A DNA stretch of 9,894 nucleotides from Pseudomonadota bacterium (lineage in GTDB: Bacteria > Pseudomonadota > Gammaproteobacteria > Burkholderiales > Methylophilaceae). Position 1 is the first letter of the stretch. Every line of letters starts with the position of its first letter. Below, piece by piece: positions 1 through 6,482 of the stretch. The notes under the pieces are model-generated. The model was not told where the DNA came from and did no database searches. It was given only the letters and a program-made list of their open reading frames with translations. Made by a program: the position numbers and the translations under genes. The DNA lies in NCBI GenBank assembly GCA_023459535.1, contig JAEWTK010000068.1, positions 1 through 9,894 of the forward strand. The letters are read 5' to 3'.

Positions 1-488
1 CGCTTGAGGCGCACGGTCAGTTGCCAGCGCTGCCCGGCTCGATAAACTGCATGATCCTGTGGCTGCTCGCTCTGCTGTCCCGCAAAACCATTGGTGTAGT
101 GCGATAGCGAGATATGGCCGGGTACGACTGCGCCCGGCGTCAGCACCTGCTCCACATCGAATTCGAAACGCAGGCCGCGCTCGTTGGGCTGCGGCATGCC
201 GGCAATCACCCCGACGACCCGAATGTCCTTTCGCTCCCACTCCGCAGGCAAATGATCGGCCAGCCTGATCTGAGCGAAACCGGCAGCCCAGAAAAAGCCA
301 AGGGCAAAGGCTAGAAGGGTCAGATTGAGCCGACGCAGTGTCCGTGAATACCAGGCAAACGACCGTCGCGTGAAGAATGCAGCAAAGGCCAGTGGCAGGA
401 CCACCAGCGCCCATGCCAGATGAGGCAATGCAGGAAGTTGCTGTAGAGCCCAGGCACCGAGAACGAATATCAGCGCAAGAGCAATCAA
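1..488 (-). CDS. comEC: ComEC/Rec2 DNA-uptake channel, N-terminal part (cut by window edge)
   Basis: ComEC is the inner-membrane channel that takes single-stranded DNA into the cytoplasm during natural transformation. The minus strand is open from 488 to the window edge (162 codons visible). Three hydrophobic stretches appear at about residues 2-18, 24-40 and 56-72. A soluble segment follows, beginning RLADHLPAEWERKDIRVVG (75-93) and including GLRFEFDVEQV (105-115) and GQRWQLTVRLK (152-162), which is the N-terminal region (DUF4131 type) of proteobacterial ComEC. The start is inferred to be TTG: an in-frame TAG lies directly upstream (489-491), the first ATG is nearly 100 codons in, and the resulting start (MIALALIFVLGAWALQQ) looks right for the family. 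It begins 7 bases after the lolD stop with no clear ribosome site, suggesting translational coupling. The competence domain and C-terminal metallo-beta-lactamase-like domain lie outside the window. Family assignment is confident; the exact start is less so. Confidence 0.88.
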   Translation of the reverse strand, partial: MIALALIFVLGAWALQQLPALPHLAWALVVLPLAFAAFFTRRSFAWYSRTLRRLNLTLLAFALGFFWAAGFAQIRLADHLPAEWERKDIRVVGVIAGMPQPNERGLRFEFDVEQVLTPGAVVPGHISLSHYTNGFAGQQSEQPQDHAVYRAGQRWQLTVRLK

Positions 489-495
489 CTAGGAA

Positions 496-1191
496 CTAGA
501 GCCGGATAGGAGAAAGAACGCCATCCTGCAGACGATATTGTCTGTGCAGCCTGGCTGCGAGCTCGAGATCGTGGGTCACCACGACCAGCCCTGTGCCACG
601 ATCACGGTTCAGATCGAGCAGCAGATCGAATACCGCATTGGCAGTATGCCGGTCAAGGTTACCGGTCGGCTCATCCGCCAACACGCATTGCGGATCGGTT
701 ACCAGGGCGCGCGCCACTGCCGCACGCTGCCGTTCGCCACCGGAAAGTTCGCCCGGCATGTGCTCCATGCGATGAGCCAAACCTACCTTGGTCAATACCT
801 GACCCGCCTGACGCAACGCTTCCGACCGTTCAATACGACGGATCAGCAAGGGCATGGCGACATTTTCCAGTGCCGTGAATTCCGGCAGCAGATGATGGAA
901 CTGATAGACAAAGCCCAAGGCCTGATTGCGCAGATTACCGCGCCCAGCCTCGTCCAGCCTTGCCAGATCCTGACCAAGTATGCTGACCTTGCCCGAACTA
1001 GGTTCATCCAGCCCGCCAAGCAGGTGCAACAAGGTGCTCTTGCCGGAACCGGAAGCCCCAACGATGGCAACCTGTTCGCCGGCATGAATCTCGATGGCGA
1101 TATCTTTCAGCACTTCAACTTCCAGCCCGGCATAGGTTTTATGCAAGCCGCTGCAGGCAAGGATACTGGTTGTCTGGACAGAGTTACTCAT
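496..1191 (-). CDS. lolD: Lipoprotein-releasing system ATP-binding protein LolD
   Basis: LolD is the cytoplasmic ATPase that powers extraction of outer-membrane lipoproteins from the inner membrane and their transfer to periplasmic LolA. All ABC ATPase motifs are present in 231 residues, the normal family length: Walker [10 protein letters not shown] (45-53), Q-loop Q97 in [11 protein letters not shown], signature LSGGE (149-153), Walker B CVLADEP (169-175) with catalytic E174, D-loop NLD (178-180) and H-loop H207. The Q-loop context [14 protein letters not shown] is typical of LolD rather than of the related MacB or FtsE ATPases. The ATG overlaps the end of lolC by 8 bases (ATGAGTAA), and a GAGG motif sits 9 bases upstream, so the two subunits should be made in coupled amounts. 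The downstream neighbour is comEC, with no lolE between them. Confidence 0.97.
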   Translation of the reverse strand: MSNSVQTTSILACSGLHKTYAGLEVEVLKDIAIEIHAGEQVAIVGASGSGKSTLLHLLGGLDEPSSGKVSILGQDLARLDEAGRGNLRNQALGFVYQFHHLLPEFTALENVAMPLLIRRIERSEALRQAGQVLTKVGLAHRMEHMPGELSGGERQRAAVARALVTDPQCVLADEPTGNLDRHTANAVFDLLLDLNRDRGTGLVVVTHDLELAARLHRQYRLQDGVLSPIRL

Positions 1192-2449
1192 AACGCAAGG
1201 CCTCGGCCGGGTTCATTTTTGCCGCTTTCCAGCTGGGATAAAGCGTCGCCAGCAGACTCAGCACGAAAGAAAGCACAACGATCATGCCGACATCGGACCA
1301 CAGCAGCTGCGAAGGCAGGTCGCTGATGTAATAAACATCCTTGGCGAGAAACTGGATATTGAACAGGCGTTCGATGGCCGGCACGATGACATCGATGTTC
1401 TGCGCGACAATGATGCCGATGACAGCGCCAATGACCGTGCCGATTGCCCCGATCAGAGCCCCCTGCACGATAAATATCTGCATGATGCTGCGCGGGCTGG
1501 CGCCGAAGGTACGCATGATGGCGATATCCGCACGCTTGTCCGTCACCGCCATAACCAGGGTCGAGACGATATTGAATGCAGCCACGGCGACGATCAGCGT
1601 CAGAATGATGAACATGACACGCTTCTCCATCTGCACCGCACGGAAGAAGTTGGCATGTTGCTGCGTCCAGTCGCTAACGTAATAGCTGCCATAATCACCG
1701 AGTCTGGCACTCAATTGATGGGTCAAGGCCGGCGCACGGAACAGATCATCGAGTTTCAGCCGCAGGCCGCTGACCTTGTCACCCATGCGATAGAGCACCG
1801 CCGCATCATCCATATGGATCAGCGCGAGACCGGCATCATATTCATACATGCCGATCTGGAACAGACCGACCACCCTGAACTGTTTGATCCGCGGGATGAT
1901 GCCGGTCGGTGTGAATTGCCCCTGCGGCGCCAGCAATACCACTTTGTCGCCAATCAACACACCCAGCGCCTGTGCCAGTTCAGCCCCAAGCACGATACCG
2001 AACTCACCGGACCGCAAATCGGCCAGCTGTCCGGCACGCATATGGGCGCCGATCTCCGCCACCTTGTCCTCATCCGCCGGAAGCACACCACGGACGATTG
2101 CGCCCTGCACCGCCTGGCCATAGGACAACATGCCCTGCGCCATGATATAGGGCGCCGCCGCCTGTACATGCGGCTCGTCCTTTACCCGCCCGGCGATAAA
2201 TTGCCAATCGGCCAATTGGTTATCCGGCCCGGTGATCTGCATATGCGAAGCCACGCCCAGGATGCGCGAGCGCAACTCCTGCTGAAAGCCGTTCATGACC
2301 GAAAGCACGACGATCAGTGCAGCGACACCGAGAGCGATGCCGACCATACTGGTCATGGAAATGAAGGAGATGAAATGGTTGCGGCGTTTGGCGCGTGTAT
2401 AGCGCAGACCGACGAACAGCTCGAAAGGCAGGGATTTAAAAAACGACAT
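1184..2449 (-). CDS. lolC: Lipoprotein-releasing system permease, LolC/LolE hybrid (LolF-like)
   Basis: This is the transmembrane subunit of the Lol ABC exporter, 421 residues, with MacB-type topology: TM1 about 29-53, a large periplasmic domain about 55-275, then TM2 about 278-302, TM3 about 321-350 and TM4 about 386-404. The segment after TM2 ([16 protein letters not shown], 303-318) should couple to LolD, and [18 protein letters not shown] (404-421) is the typical C-terminus. From remembered E. coli sequences, the [10 protein letters not shown] segment (178-187) and the C-terminus resemble LolC (the LolA-binding hook), whereas [12 protein letters not shown] (291-302) and [25 protein letters not shown] residues (367-387) resemble LolE. 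No second permease follows, so a homodimer with two LolD is likely, as described for LolF proteins. The start follows an extended -10 element by 6 bases and lacks a Shine-Dalgarno sequence. Confidence 0.93.
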   Translation of the reverse strand: MSFFKSLPFELFVGLRYTRAKRRNHFISFISMTSMVGIALGVAALIVVLSVMNGFQQELRSRILGVASHMQITGPDNQLADWQFIAGRVKDEPHVQAAAPYIMAQGMLSYGQAVQGAIVRGVLPADEDKVAEIGAHMRAGQLADLRSGEFGIVLGAELAQALGVLIGDKVVLLAPQGQFTPTGIIPRIKQFRVVGLFQIGMYEYDAGLALIHMDDAAVLYRMGDKVSGLRLKLDDLFRAPALTHQLSARLGDYGSYYVSDWTQQHANFFRAVQMEKRVMFIILTLIVAVAAFNIVSTLVMAVTDKRADIAIMRTFGASPRSIMQIFIVQGALIGAIGTVIGAVIGIIVAQNIDVIVPAIERLFNIQFLAKDVYYISDLPSQLLWSDVGMIVVLSFVLSLLATLYPSWKAAKMNPAEALRYE

Positions 2450-2455
2450 GGGCGG

Positions 2456-2464
2456 ATTCTAGCA
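2456..2464 (-). promoter_or_regulatory. Predicted extended -10 promoter of lolC-lolD-comEC, leaderless geometry
   Basis: On the minus strand the sequence reads TGC TAGAAT, an extended -10 (TGn) with a hexamer matching TATAAT at five of six positions. Six bases (CCGCCC) separate it from the lolC ATG, so the expected transcription start is the A of that ATG (2449). The -35 position holds only a partial match (GCAACA, 2479-2484). No Shine-Dalgarno-like sequence lies between mltB and lolC. Prediction only; the lolC genes could also be read from the mltB promoter. Confidence 0.5.
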
Positions 2465-2497
2465 GGGAAATGCCGGTTTGTTGCCTTACATTGATGT

Positions 2498-3553
2498 TCA
2501 ACGGCGGCTGACCAGCTCCTCGGCCAGCTGCCAGACGCTCATCGCATAAAAGCTGCTCTTGTTATAGCGCGTGATGACATAGAAATTATTGAAGCCCAGC
2601 CAGAATTCCGCCGGCCGATCCGGAGTTTCCAGCGGAATCACGGCGAAATTCAGCGAATGATCCAGCGCGATACTGGTGTTGAAACCAACATGCTGGATAT
2701 CCTTTTTGGTCATGACCGGCAGGATGGTTTCTATCCAGGTATCCGGCACCGCCTCGTCGAAGGCAACATGACTTGCGACCGGTTCGCCGCTGCGCCAGCC
2801 GTGGACGGAAAGATAATGCGCGACGCTGCCGATCGCATCGACCACGCTGTTACGCAGATCCACCTTGCCGTCGCCATCAAAGTCCACGGCCAGTTGCCGC
2901 ACATTGGTCGGCATGAACTGTGGCAGACCAATCGCGCCGGCATAGGAGCCGAGTACCGCGTAATAATCGAGACCTTGCTCTCTGGCCAGCAGCAGGTACT
3001 GTTCCAGCTCGCTGCGGAAATATTCCGCCCGCCGTGGGTAATCAAAGGCCAGCGTCGTCAGCGCATCAATCACGCGGTAGTTGCCGGTATGCCGGCCGTA
3101 CAACGTTTCCACGCCGATGATGGCCGCGATGATGGTTTCCGGCACTCCATAGACTTTTTTGGCGCGCTGCAAGTCCGCTGCATGCTCGCGTATGAATCGC
3201 TGACCGCCATTGATCCGATTCTGATTGACGAATCTGGAGCGGTAGCGCTCCCAGGAACGCACGCCGGGAGTACTTGGCGGCTCCATGGCCTTGATGACGG
3301 CAGGCTGAAACTTGACGCCGGCGAACACCTCCTGAAGCTCCTGCGCTGCAAATCCGTGTTTCTCTTCCATTTGCGCCATGAATGCCCGCACATCCGGACG
3401 CTCATGGTAGGCCTGTATGTCGTTTGCCTCTGCCTCCCGGATCATGAGCAGCGCCGCCATCAACCAGAGCAGCGCCATCACCATCGGCTGCCTGACAGAT
3501 CGGGGGGCGGAACGAATATTTGTTCTCAACATGATTTCTGTACCAGCTCTCAT
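2498..3553 (-). CDS. mltB: Lytic murein transglycosylase B (MltB/Slt35 family)
   Basis: This periplasmic enzyme cleaves the MurNAc-GlcNAc bond of peptidoglycan, forming 1,6-anhydro-MurNAc ends. The 351 residues begin with a basic segment and a hydrophobic core (about 25-37), with likely signal cleavage near AEA-ND (43/44). The catalytic acid is E149 in GVETLYGRHTGNYRVIDAL (147-165). Family motifs GSYAGAIGLPQFMPT (202-216) and the C-terminal FNNFYVITRYN (321-331) are present. DFDGDGKVDL (224-233) matches the EF-hand-like calcium loop known from E. coli Slt35. There is no lipobox cysteine, so unlike E. coli MltB it appears soluble rather than a lipoprotein. The start at 3553 is supported by AGGTGG seven bases upstream; a second ATG seven codons in lacks such a site. 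It is divergent from ribE, and its stop is 48 bases before lolC. No convincing promoter hexamers were found for it in the spacer. Confidence 0.95.
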   Translation of the reverse strand: MRAGTEIMLRTNIRSAPRSVRQPMVMALLWLMAALLMIREAEANDIQAYHERPDVRAFMAQMEEKHGFAAQELQEVFAGVKFQPAVIKAMEPPSTPGVRSWERYRSRFVNQNRINGGQRFIREHAADLQRAKKVYGVPETIIAAIIGVETLYGRHTGNYRVIDALTTLAFDYPRRAEYFRSELEQYLLLAREQGLDYYAVLGSYAGAIGLPQFMPTNVRQLAVDFDGDGKVDLRNSVVDAIGSVAHYLSVHGWRSGEPVASHVAFDEAVPDTWIETILPVMTKKDIQHVGFNTSIALDHSLNFAVIPLETPDRPAEFWLGFNNFYVITRYNKSSFYAMSVWQLAEELVSRR

Positions 3554-3598
3554 TCAAAGACCACCTGATAACAAGACTGCCATCTGCAGGGATTGTTG

Positions 3599-3625
3599 CA
3601 TCAAATTGATGGATGTCCTCAATTT
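3599..3625. promoter_or_regulatory. Overlapping palindromes in the mltB/ribE divergent spacer, possible operator
   Basis: The 99-base spacer (3554-3652) contains a perfect 13-base palindrome CATCAA-A-TTGATG (3599-3611). Overlapping it is a second perfect inverted repeat, AAATTGA (3603-3609) with TCAATTT (3619-3625), separated by 9 bases. TCAAATT and TCAATTT also lie 18 bases apart in direct orientation. The cluster is about 28-54 bases upstream of the predicted ribE transcription start, a common place for regulator binding. AT-rich spacers give some chance palindromes, so the operator role is a guess. No FMN riboswitch fits: that aptamer is longer than the available leader. Confidence 0.3.
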
Positions 3626-3637
3626 ATCAGGGTTACC

Positions 3638-3646
3638 TGCTAAAAT
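3638..3646 (+). promoter_or_regulatory. Predicted extended -10 promoter of ribE, leaderless geometry
   Basis: TGC TAAAAT is an extended -10 element with five of six matches to TATAAT. It ends six bases (TACACT) before the ribE ATG, placing the expected transcription start on the A at 3653. The -35 region is poor, as is usual for extended -10 promoters. The only purine-rich stretch upstream (AGGG, 3629-3632) is about 20 bases from the ATG, too far for a Shine-Dalgarno site. Confidence 0.55.
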
Positions 3647-3652
3647 TACACT

Positions 3653-4264
3653 ATGTTTACCGGAATCATACAAGCCGTTGGCCAAATAAAACGCATCACA
3701 CCCGTGGATGGCGATGTCAAACTCGTTATCGACACCAGCACACTCGACCTTGCCGATGTTGCCATCGGCGACAGCATCGCCGTCAACGGCGTCTGCCTGA
3801 CTGCCGTCAACCTGGGTGATGACTTTTTTGAGGTGCATGTTTCCAGGGAAACACTGTCCTGTACCGTAGGTCTTGATACAACACGCCCCGTCAATCTGGA
3901 AAAAGCGCTGCGCTATTCCGACCGCCTGGGTGGCCATCTGGTGAGCGGCCATGTTGATGGCGTGGGACAAGTGGTCAAATTCGAAGCAGTCGGCGATTGC
4001 TGGTGGCTGGTAGTCCGCGCGCCACACATGATTTCGCGTTTCATCGCGGTCAAGGGCTCCATCGCGGTCGACGGCGTCAGCTTGACCGTCAATGAGGTCG
4101 ACAAGGACACTTTCAGCATCAATCTGATTCCACACACGCTGGAAGCAACAACGCTGAAGAATCTCGGCATCGGCAGCCGCGTCAATCTGGAGATCGACCT
4201 AATTGCCCGCTATGTGGAACGTATGGCGCAGTGGAACATGGAAGACAGTGGGGACAGCGCCTGA
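3653..4264 (+). CDS. ribE: Riboflavin synthase, alpha subunit
   Basis: Riboflavin synthase dismutates two 6,7-dimethyl-8-ribityllumazine molecules into riboflavin and a pyrimidinedione that is recycled; it acts as a cytoplasmic trimer. The protein has 203 residues, close to the usual length, and two lumazine-binding barrel repeats. The first starts MFTGIIQAVGQI and contains GDSIAVNGVCLTAV (39-52); the second contains GSIAVDGVSLTVNEV (135-149). The linker DRLGGHLVSGHVDGVGQ (90-106) is diagnostic, with H95 and H100 in the conserved GGHLVSGH motif. The canonical MFTGI N-terminus fixes the start at 3653 even though no ribosome site precedes it. The stop overlaps the next start by one base (TGATG). 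This enzyme is named ribE in many genomes and ribC in E. coli usage. Lumazine synthase (ribH), often the near neighbour, is not in the window. Confidence 0.97.
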   Translation: MFTGIIQAVGQIKRITPVDGDVKLVIDTSTLDLADVAIGDSIAVNGVCLTAVNLGDDFFEVHVSRETLSCTVGLDTTRPVNLEKALRYSDRLGGHLVSGHVDGVGQVVKFEAVGDCWWLVVRAPHMISRFIAVKGSIAVDGVSLTVNEVDKDTFSINLIPHTLEATTLKNLGIGSRVNLEIDLIARYVERMAQWNMEDSGDSA

Positions 4265-5355
4265 TGACCACTGCCATCAGCCCCATCAGCGAGATCATCG
4301 AGGAAATCCGCCAAGGCCGCATGGTCATCCTGGTCGATGAAGAAGACCGGGAGAACGAAGGCGACCTGGTACTCGCCGGACAATACGCCACGGCCGAACA
4401 CATCAACTTCATGGCGAAATACGGTCGCGGACTGATCTGCCTGACCCTGACCGAAGCACGTTGCCGCCAGCTCAACCTGCCCTCCATGGTGCAAAAGAAC
4501 GGCAGCAGCATGCGCACCAACTTCACAGTATCGATCGAGGCCGCCAGCGGTGTCACTACCGGCATCTCGGCAGCAGACCGGGCACACACCATACAGGCCG
4601 CTGTCGCCCGTGATGCGAGCGCTGGAGACATTGTCAGCCCCGGCCATGTCTTTCCGCTGGCGGCACAGAATGGCGGCGTCCTGGTTCGCGCCGGCCACAC
4701 CGAAGCCGGCTGCGATCTGGCAGCACTCGCCGGTCTGGAACCGGCATCGGTCATCTGCGAGATACTGAATGACGACGGCAGCATGGCGCGCCTGCCTGAC
4801 CTCATGGCATTCGCCAAACAGCATCAACTCAAGATCGGCACGATTGCCGACCTCATTCACTACCGCAACCAGAACGAATCGTTGGTCCAACGCGCAGCCG
4901 AGCGCACCGTCATGACCCCCTATGGTGAAATGCGGTTGATCGCCTATGCAGACAAAATCGCCAATGCAACGCATCTGGCGCTGGTCAAGGGCGAGCCGAA
5001 CGCGGAGACCGAAACGCTGGTGCGCGTACATGAACCACTATCGGTGTTCGATTTGCTCGACAGCACCAGCAACAGTCACTCCTGGAACACGCTAAAAGCC
5101 ATGCAGACCATCCAGCAGGCAGAAACCGGCGTCATGATCCTACTCAACCATAATGAAGGCGGAGCAGACCTGGTCGAGCGCATCCAGCATGCCGACGAGC
5201 CGGTACGCATCCGCCAGGACCTGCGCAACTACGGCATAGGCTCCCAGATACTGCTCGACCTCGGCATCCGCAAAATGAAGCTGATGGCGACTCCAAGAAA
5301 AATGCCAAGCATGACCGGTTTCGGGTTGGAAGTGACAGGTTATCTGGAAGCCTGA
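4264..5355 (+). CDS. ribB: 3,4-dihydroxy-2-butanone 4-phosphate synthase with degenerate GTP cyclohydrolase II-like domain (RibBX type; often annotated ribBA)
   Basis: The N-terminal half (about 1-203) converts ribulose 5-phosphate to 3,4-dihydroxy-2-butanone 4-phosphate plus formate, giving the four-carbon unit of riboflavin. It carries the acidic metal/substrate loop DEEDRENEGD (25-34), GHVFPL (127-132) and RAGHTEAGCDL (142-152). The C-terminal half (about 210-363) aligns with GTP cyclohydrolase II, but the region that should hold the three zinc cysteines (VHSEC and SLRCDCG in E. coli RibA) reads VHEPLSVFDLLDSTSNSH (255-272) with no cysteine. The first reaction of the pathway is therefore unlikely here, matching the RibBX variant known in Proteobacteria. 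The start at 4264 overlaps the ribE stop (TGATG) with GGGGA nine bases upstream; a start at 4231 would add 11 residues but has a poorer ribosome site. A separate functional ribA is expected elsewhere in the genome. Confidence 0.93.
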   Translation: MTTAISPISEIIEEIRQGRMVILVDEEDRENEGDLVLAGQYATAEHINFMAKYGRGLICLTLTEARCRQLNLPSMVQKNGSSMRTNFTVSIEAASGVTTGISAADRAHTIQAAVARDASAGDIVSPGHVFPLAAQNGGVLVRAGHTEAGCDLAALAGLEPASVICEILNDDGSMARLPDLMAFAKQHQLKIGTIADLIHYRNQNESLVQRAAERTVMTPYGEMRLIAYADKIANATHLALVKGEPNAETETLVRVHEPLSVFDLLDSTSNSHSWNTLKAMQTIQQAETGVMILLNHNEGGADLVERIQHADEPVRIRQDLRNYGIGSQILLDLGIRKMKLMATPRKMPSMTGFGLEVTGYLEA

Positions 5356-5390
5356 TGCGCCAGCTCTGCTATTTATCCAGCTGATATTTA

Positions 5391-5399
5391 TGAGATAAT
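5391..5399 (+). promoter_or_regulatory. Predicted extended -10 promoter of yqgE-ruvX-pyrRBC', near-leaderless geometry
   Basis: In the 51-base gap after ribB, TGA GATAAT is an extended -10 with five of six matches to TATAAT. It ends seven bases before the GTG start of yqgE, so transcription should begin at 5406 or 5407, on or next to the start codon. No clear -35 or Shine-Dalgarno sequence is visible, and no terminator hairpin with a T-run separates ribB from yqgE, so read-through is also possible. Confidence 0.45.
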
Positions 5400-5406
5400 T
5401 CGCCTC

Positions 5407-5982
5407 GTGGAAAATGTAAATCTCTCCGGCCACTTCCTGATCGCAATGCCTGCGATGACAGACCCTTATTTTGCAAGATCCGTCACCTTCATCTGTGAGC
5501 ACAACCAGGATGGCGCCATGGGCGTCGTCATCAACCGCCCGATCGACATGAAGCTGGACGCCCTGTTCGAACAGATCAACCTGCAGCTCGAAAATAACAA
5601 CCTGGCGCAAACAGCCGTGCATTTCGGCGGACCCGTGCAGATCGACCGCGGCTTCGTTCTGCACCAGCCAACCGGCTCCTGGGATTCAACCATCGCCGTA
5701 CATGGCGATACCGCCCTGACGACCTCGAAGGACATCCTTGAAGCGGTTGCCCAAGGAAACGGGCCAGAGAAAATGCTGGTGACACTCGGTTACGCCGGCT
5801 GGTCAGCCGGGCAGCTGGAAGAGGAGATGGCCCAGAATGCCTGGCTTTCCGTCAAACCGGACAGCGAGCAGTCGCAGGACAAGCTCATTTTCGATATCCC
5901 GAATGAGGAAAAATTCAGCGCCGCCATGGCCTTGCTCGGCATCGACTTCGCCGCACTCTCTGAACAGGCGGGCCACGCATGA
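5407..5982 (+). CDS. yqgE: UPF0301/AlgH family protein YqgE
   Basis: A 191-residue member of the DUF179 (UPF0301) family, whose biochemical role is not established; in Pseudomonas the homologue is called AlgH from its link to alginate gene expression. Family hallmarks are [19 protein letters not shown] (10-28) followed by ICEH, GVVINRP (39-45), [14 protein letters not shown] (73-86) and [20 protein letters not shown] (127-146). No signal peptide or membrane segment is visible. The start is GTG at 5407: the first residues [15 protein letters not shown] match the family N-terminus and no upstream ATG fits. The stop overlaps the ruvX start by four bases (ATGA). The order yqgE-ruvX-pyrR-pyrB-pyrC' resembles the pseudomonad cluster, so expression is probably shared with these genes. 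Confidence 0.92.
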   Translation: MENVNLSGHFLIAMPAMTDPYFARSVTFICEHNQDGAMGVVINRPIDMKLDALFEQINLQLENNNLAQTAVHFGGPVQIDRGFVLHQPTGSWDSTIAVHGDTALTTSKDILEAVAQGNGPEKMLVTLGYAGWSAGQLEEEMAQNAWLSVKPDSEQSQDKLIFDIPNEEKFSAAMALLGIDFAALSEQAGHA

Positions 5983-6482
5983 TGGCGACACGCGCGGCCG
6001 AGCAGAAGAATCTACAACCTGACACCACGCAAGCCCCTGGTTTTTCCAAACCCATCGCTCACATTGAGGGCAGCGTACTGGGCTTCGATTTCGGCGAAAA
6101 ACGTATCGGCGTCGCGCTGGGCGAGCACCTGCTTGGCATCGCGCATCCGTTGACCACCATCGCCACTGAAATCAATAATGAGCGGTTTCGCCTGATCGGC
6201 GATCTGATCGCGGAATGGAAACCGGTCACCTTGGTCGTCGGCCTGCCGCTTTCGCTCGATGGGGAAGAACATCAGCTGACACTACTGTGCAAAAGATTCG
6301 CCCGCCGTCTCGAAGGCCGCTTCAACCTGCCTGTCGTCATGATTGATGAACGCCTGTCCTCAGCGGAGGCCAGCCAGACCCTCAAGGGGCTGGGCATAGG
6401 CGGCCGCAAACAGAAGCCGATGATAGACCAGGTGGCAGCACAACACATCCTTCAATCCTATTTCGACGGACTCAAGCAATGA
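5979..6482 (+). CDS. ruvX: Putative pre-16S rRNA nuclease / Holliday junction resolvase-like protein YqgF (RuvX)
   Basis: This RNase H-fold nuclease family was first proposed as a Holliday junction resolvase, and in E. coli it is linked to 5' end maturation of 16S rRNA. The 167 residues contain the predicted acidic active-site positions: D37 in [15 protein letters not shown] (34-48), E124 in [10 protein letters not shown] (122-131) and D150 in [15 protein letters not shown] (149-163), plus [12 protein letters not shown] (86-97). The catalytic core starts near residue 33, so the protein has about 30 extra N-terminal residues relative to the usual start just before LGFDFG. No ATG, GTG or TTG close to the core offers a shorter alternative. 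ATG codons at 5979 and 5982 are both possible starts. The gene overlaps yqgE and pyrR by four bases (ATGA) on each side, indicating coupled translation. Confidence 0.93.
   Translation: MMATRAAEQKNLQPDTTQAPGFSKPIAHIEGSVLGFDFGEKRIGVALGEHLLGIAHPLTTIATEINNERFRLIGDLIAEWKPVTLVVGLPLSLDGEEHQLTLLCKRFARRLEGRFNLPVVMIDERLSSAEASQTLKGLGIGGRKQKPMIDQVAAQHILQSYFDGLKQ

Noticed and set aside
59..314. Two short plus-strand frames at the left edge
   Set aside because: This stretch encodes ComEC on the minus strand with clear family motifs; the plus-strand frames are arginine- and proline-rich artefacts.
538..1326. Long open frame on the plus strand opposite lolD
   Set aside because: It mirrors the lolD coding sequence, resembles no protein family I know and has no ribosome site; long antisense frames are expected in GC-rich genes with biased third positions.
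1655..2494. 279-codon plus-strand frame opposite lolC
   Set aside because: Antisense shadow of the permease; histidine- and glutamine-rich composition is a typical reverse-complement artefact, with no recognisable motif.
2657..3568. 303-codon plus-strand frame opposite mltB
   Set aside because: Antisense shadow of a confidently assigned transglycosylase gene; no independent support.
3554..3652. FMN riboswitch upstream of ribE
   Set aside because: The spacer is too short for the aptamer plus an expression platform, and none of the conserved FMN-aptamer blocks is visible.
4210..5031. Long minus-strand frame opposite ribB
   Set aside because: It mirrors the conserved ribB sequence and has no domain or translation signal.
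5356..5406. Intrinsic terminator between ribB and yqgE
   Set aside because: Only weak CAGCTG-type pairing and no following T-run; not a credible terminator.
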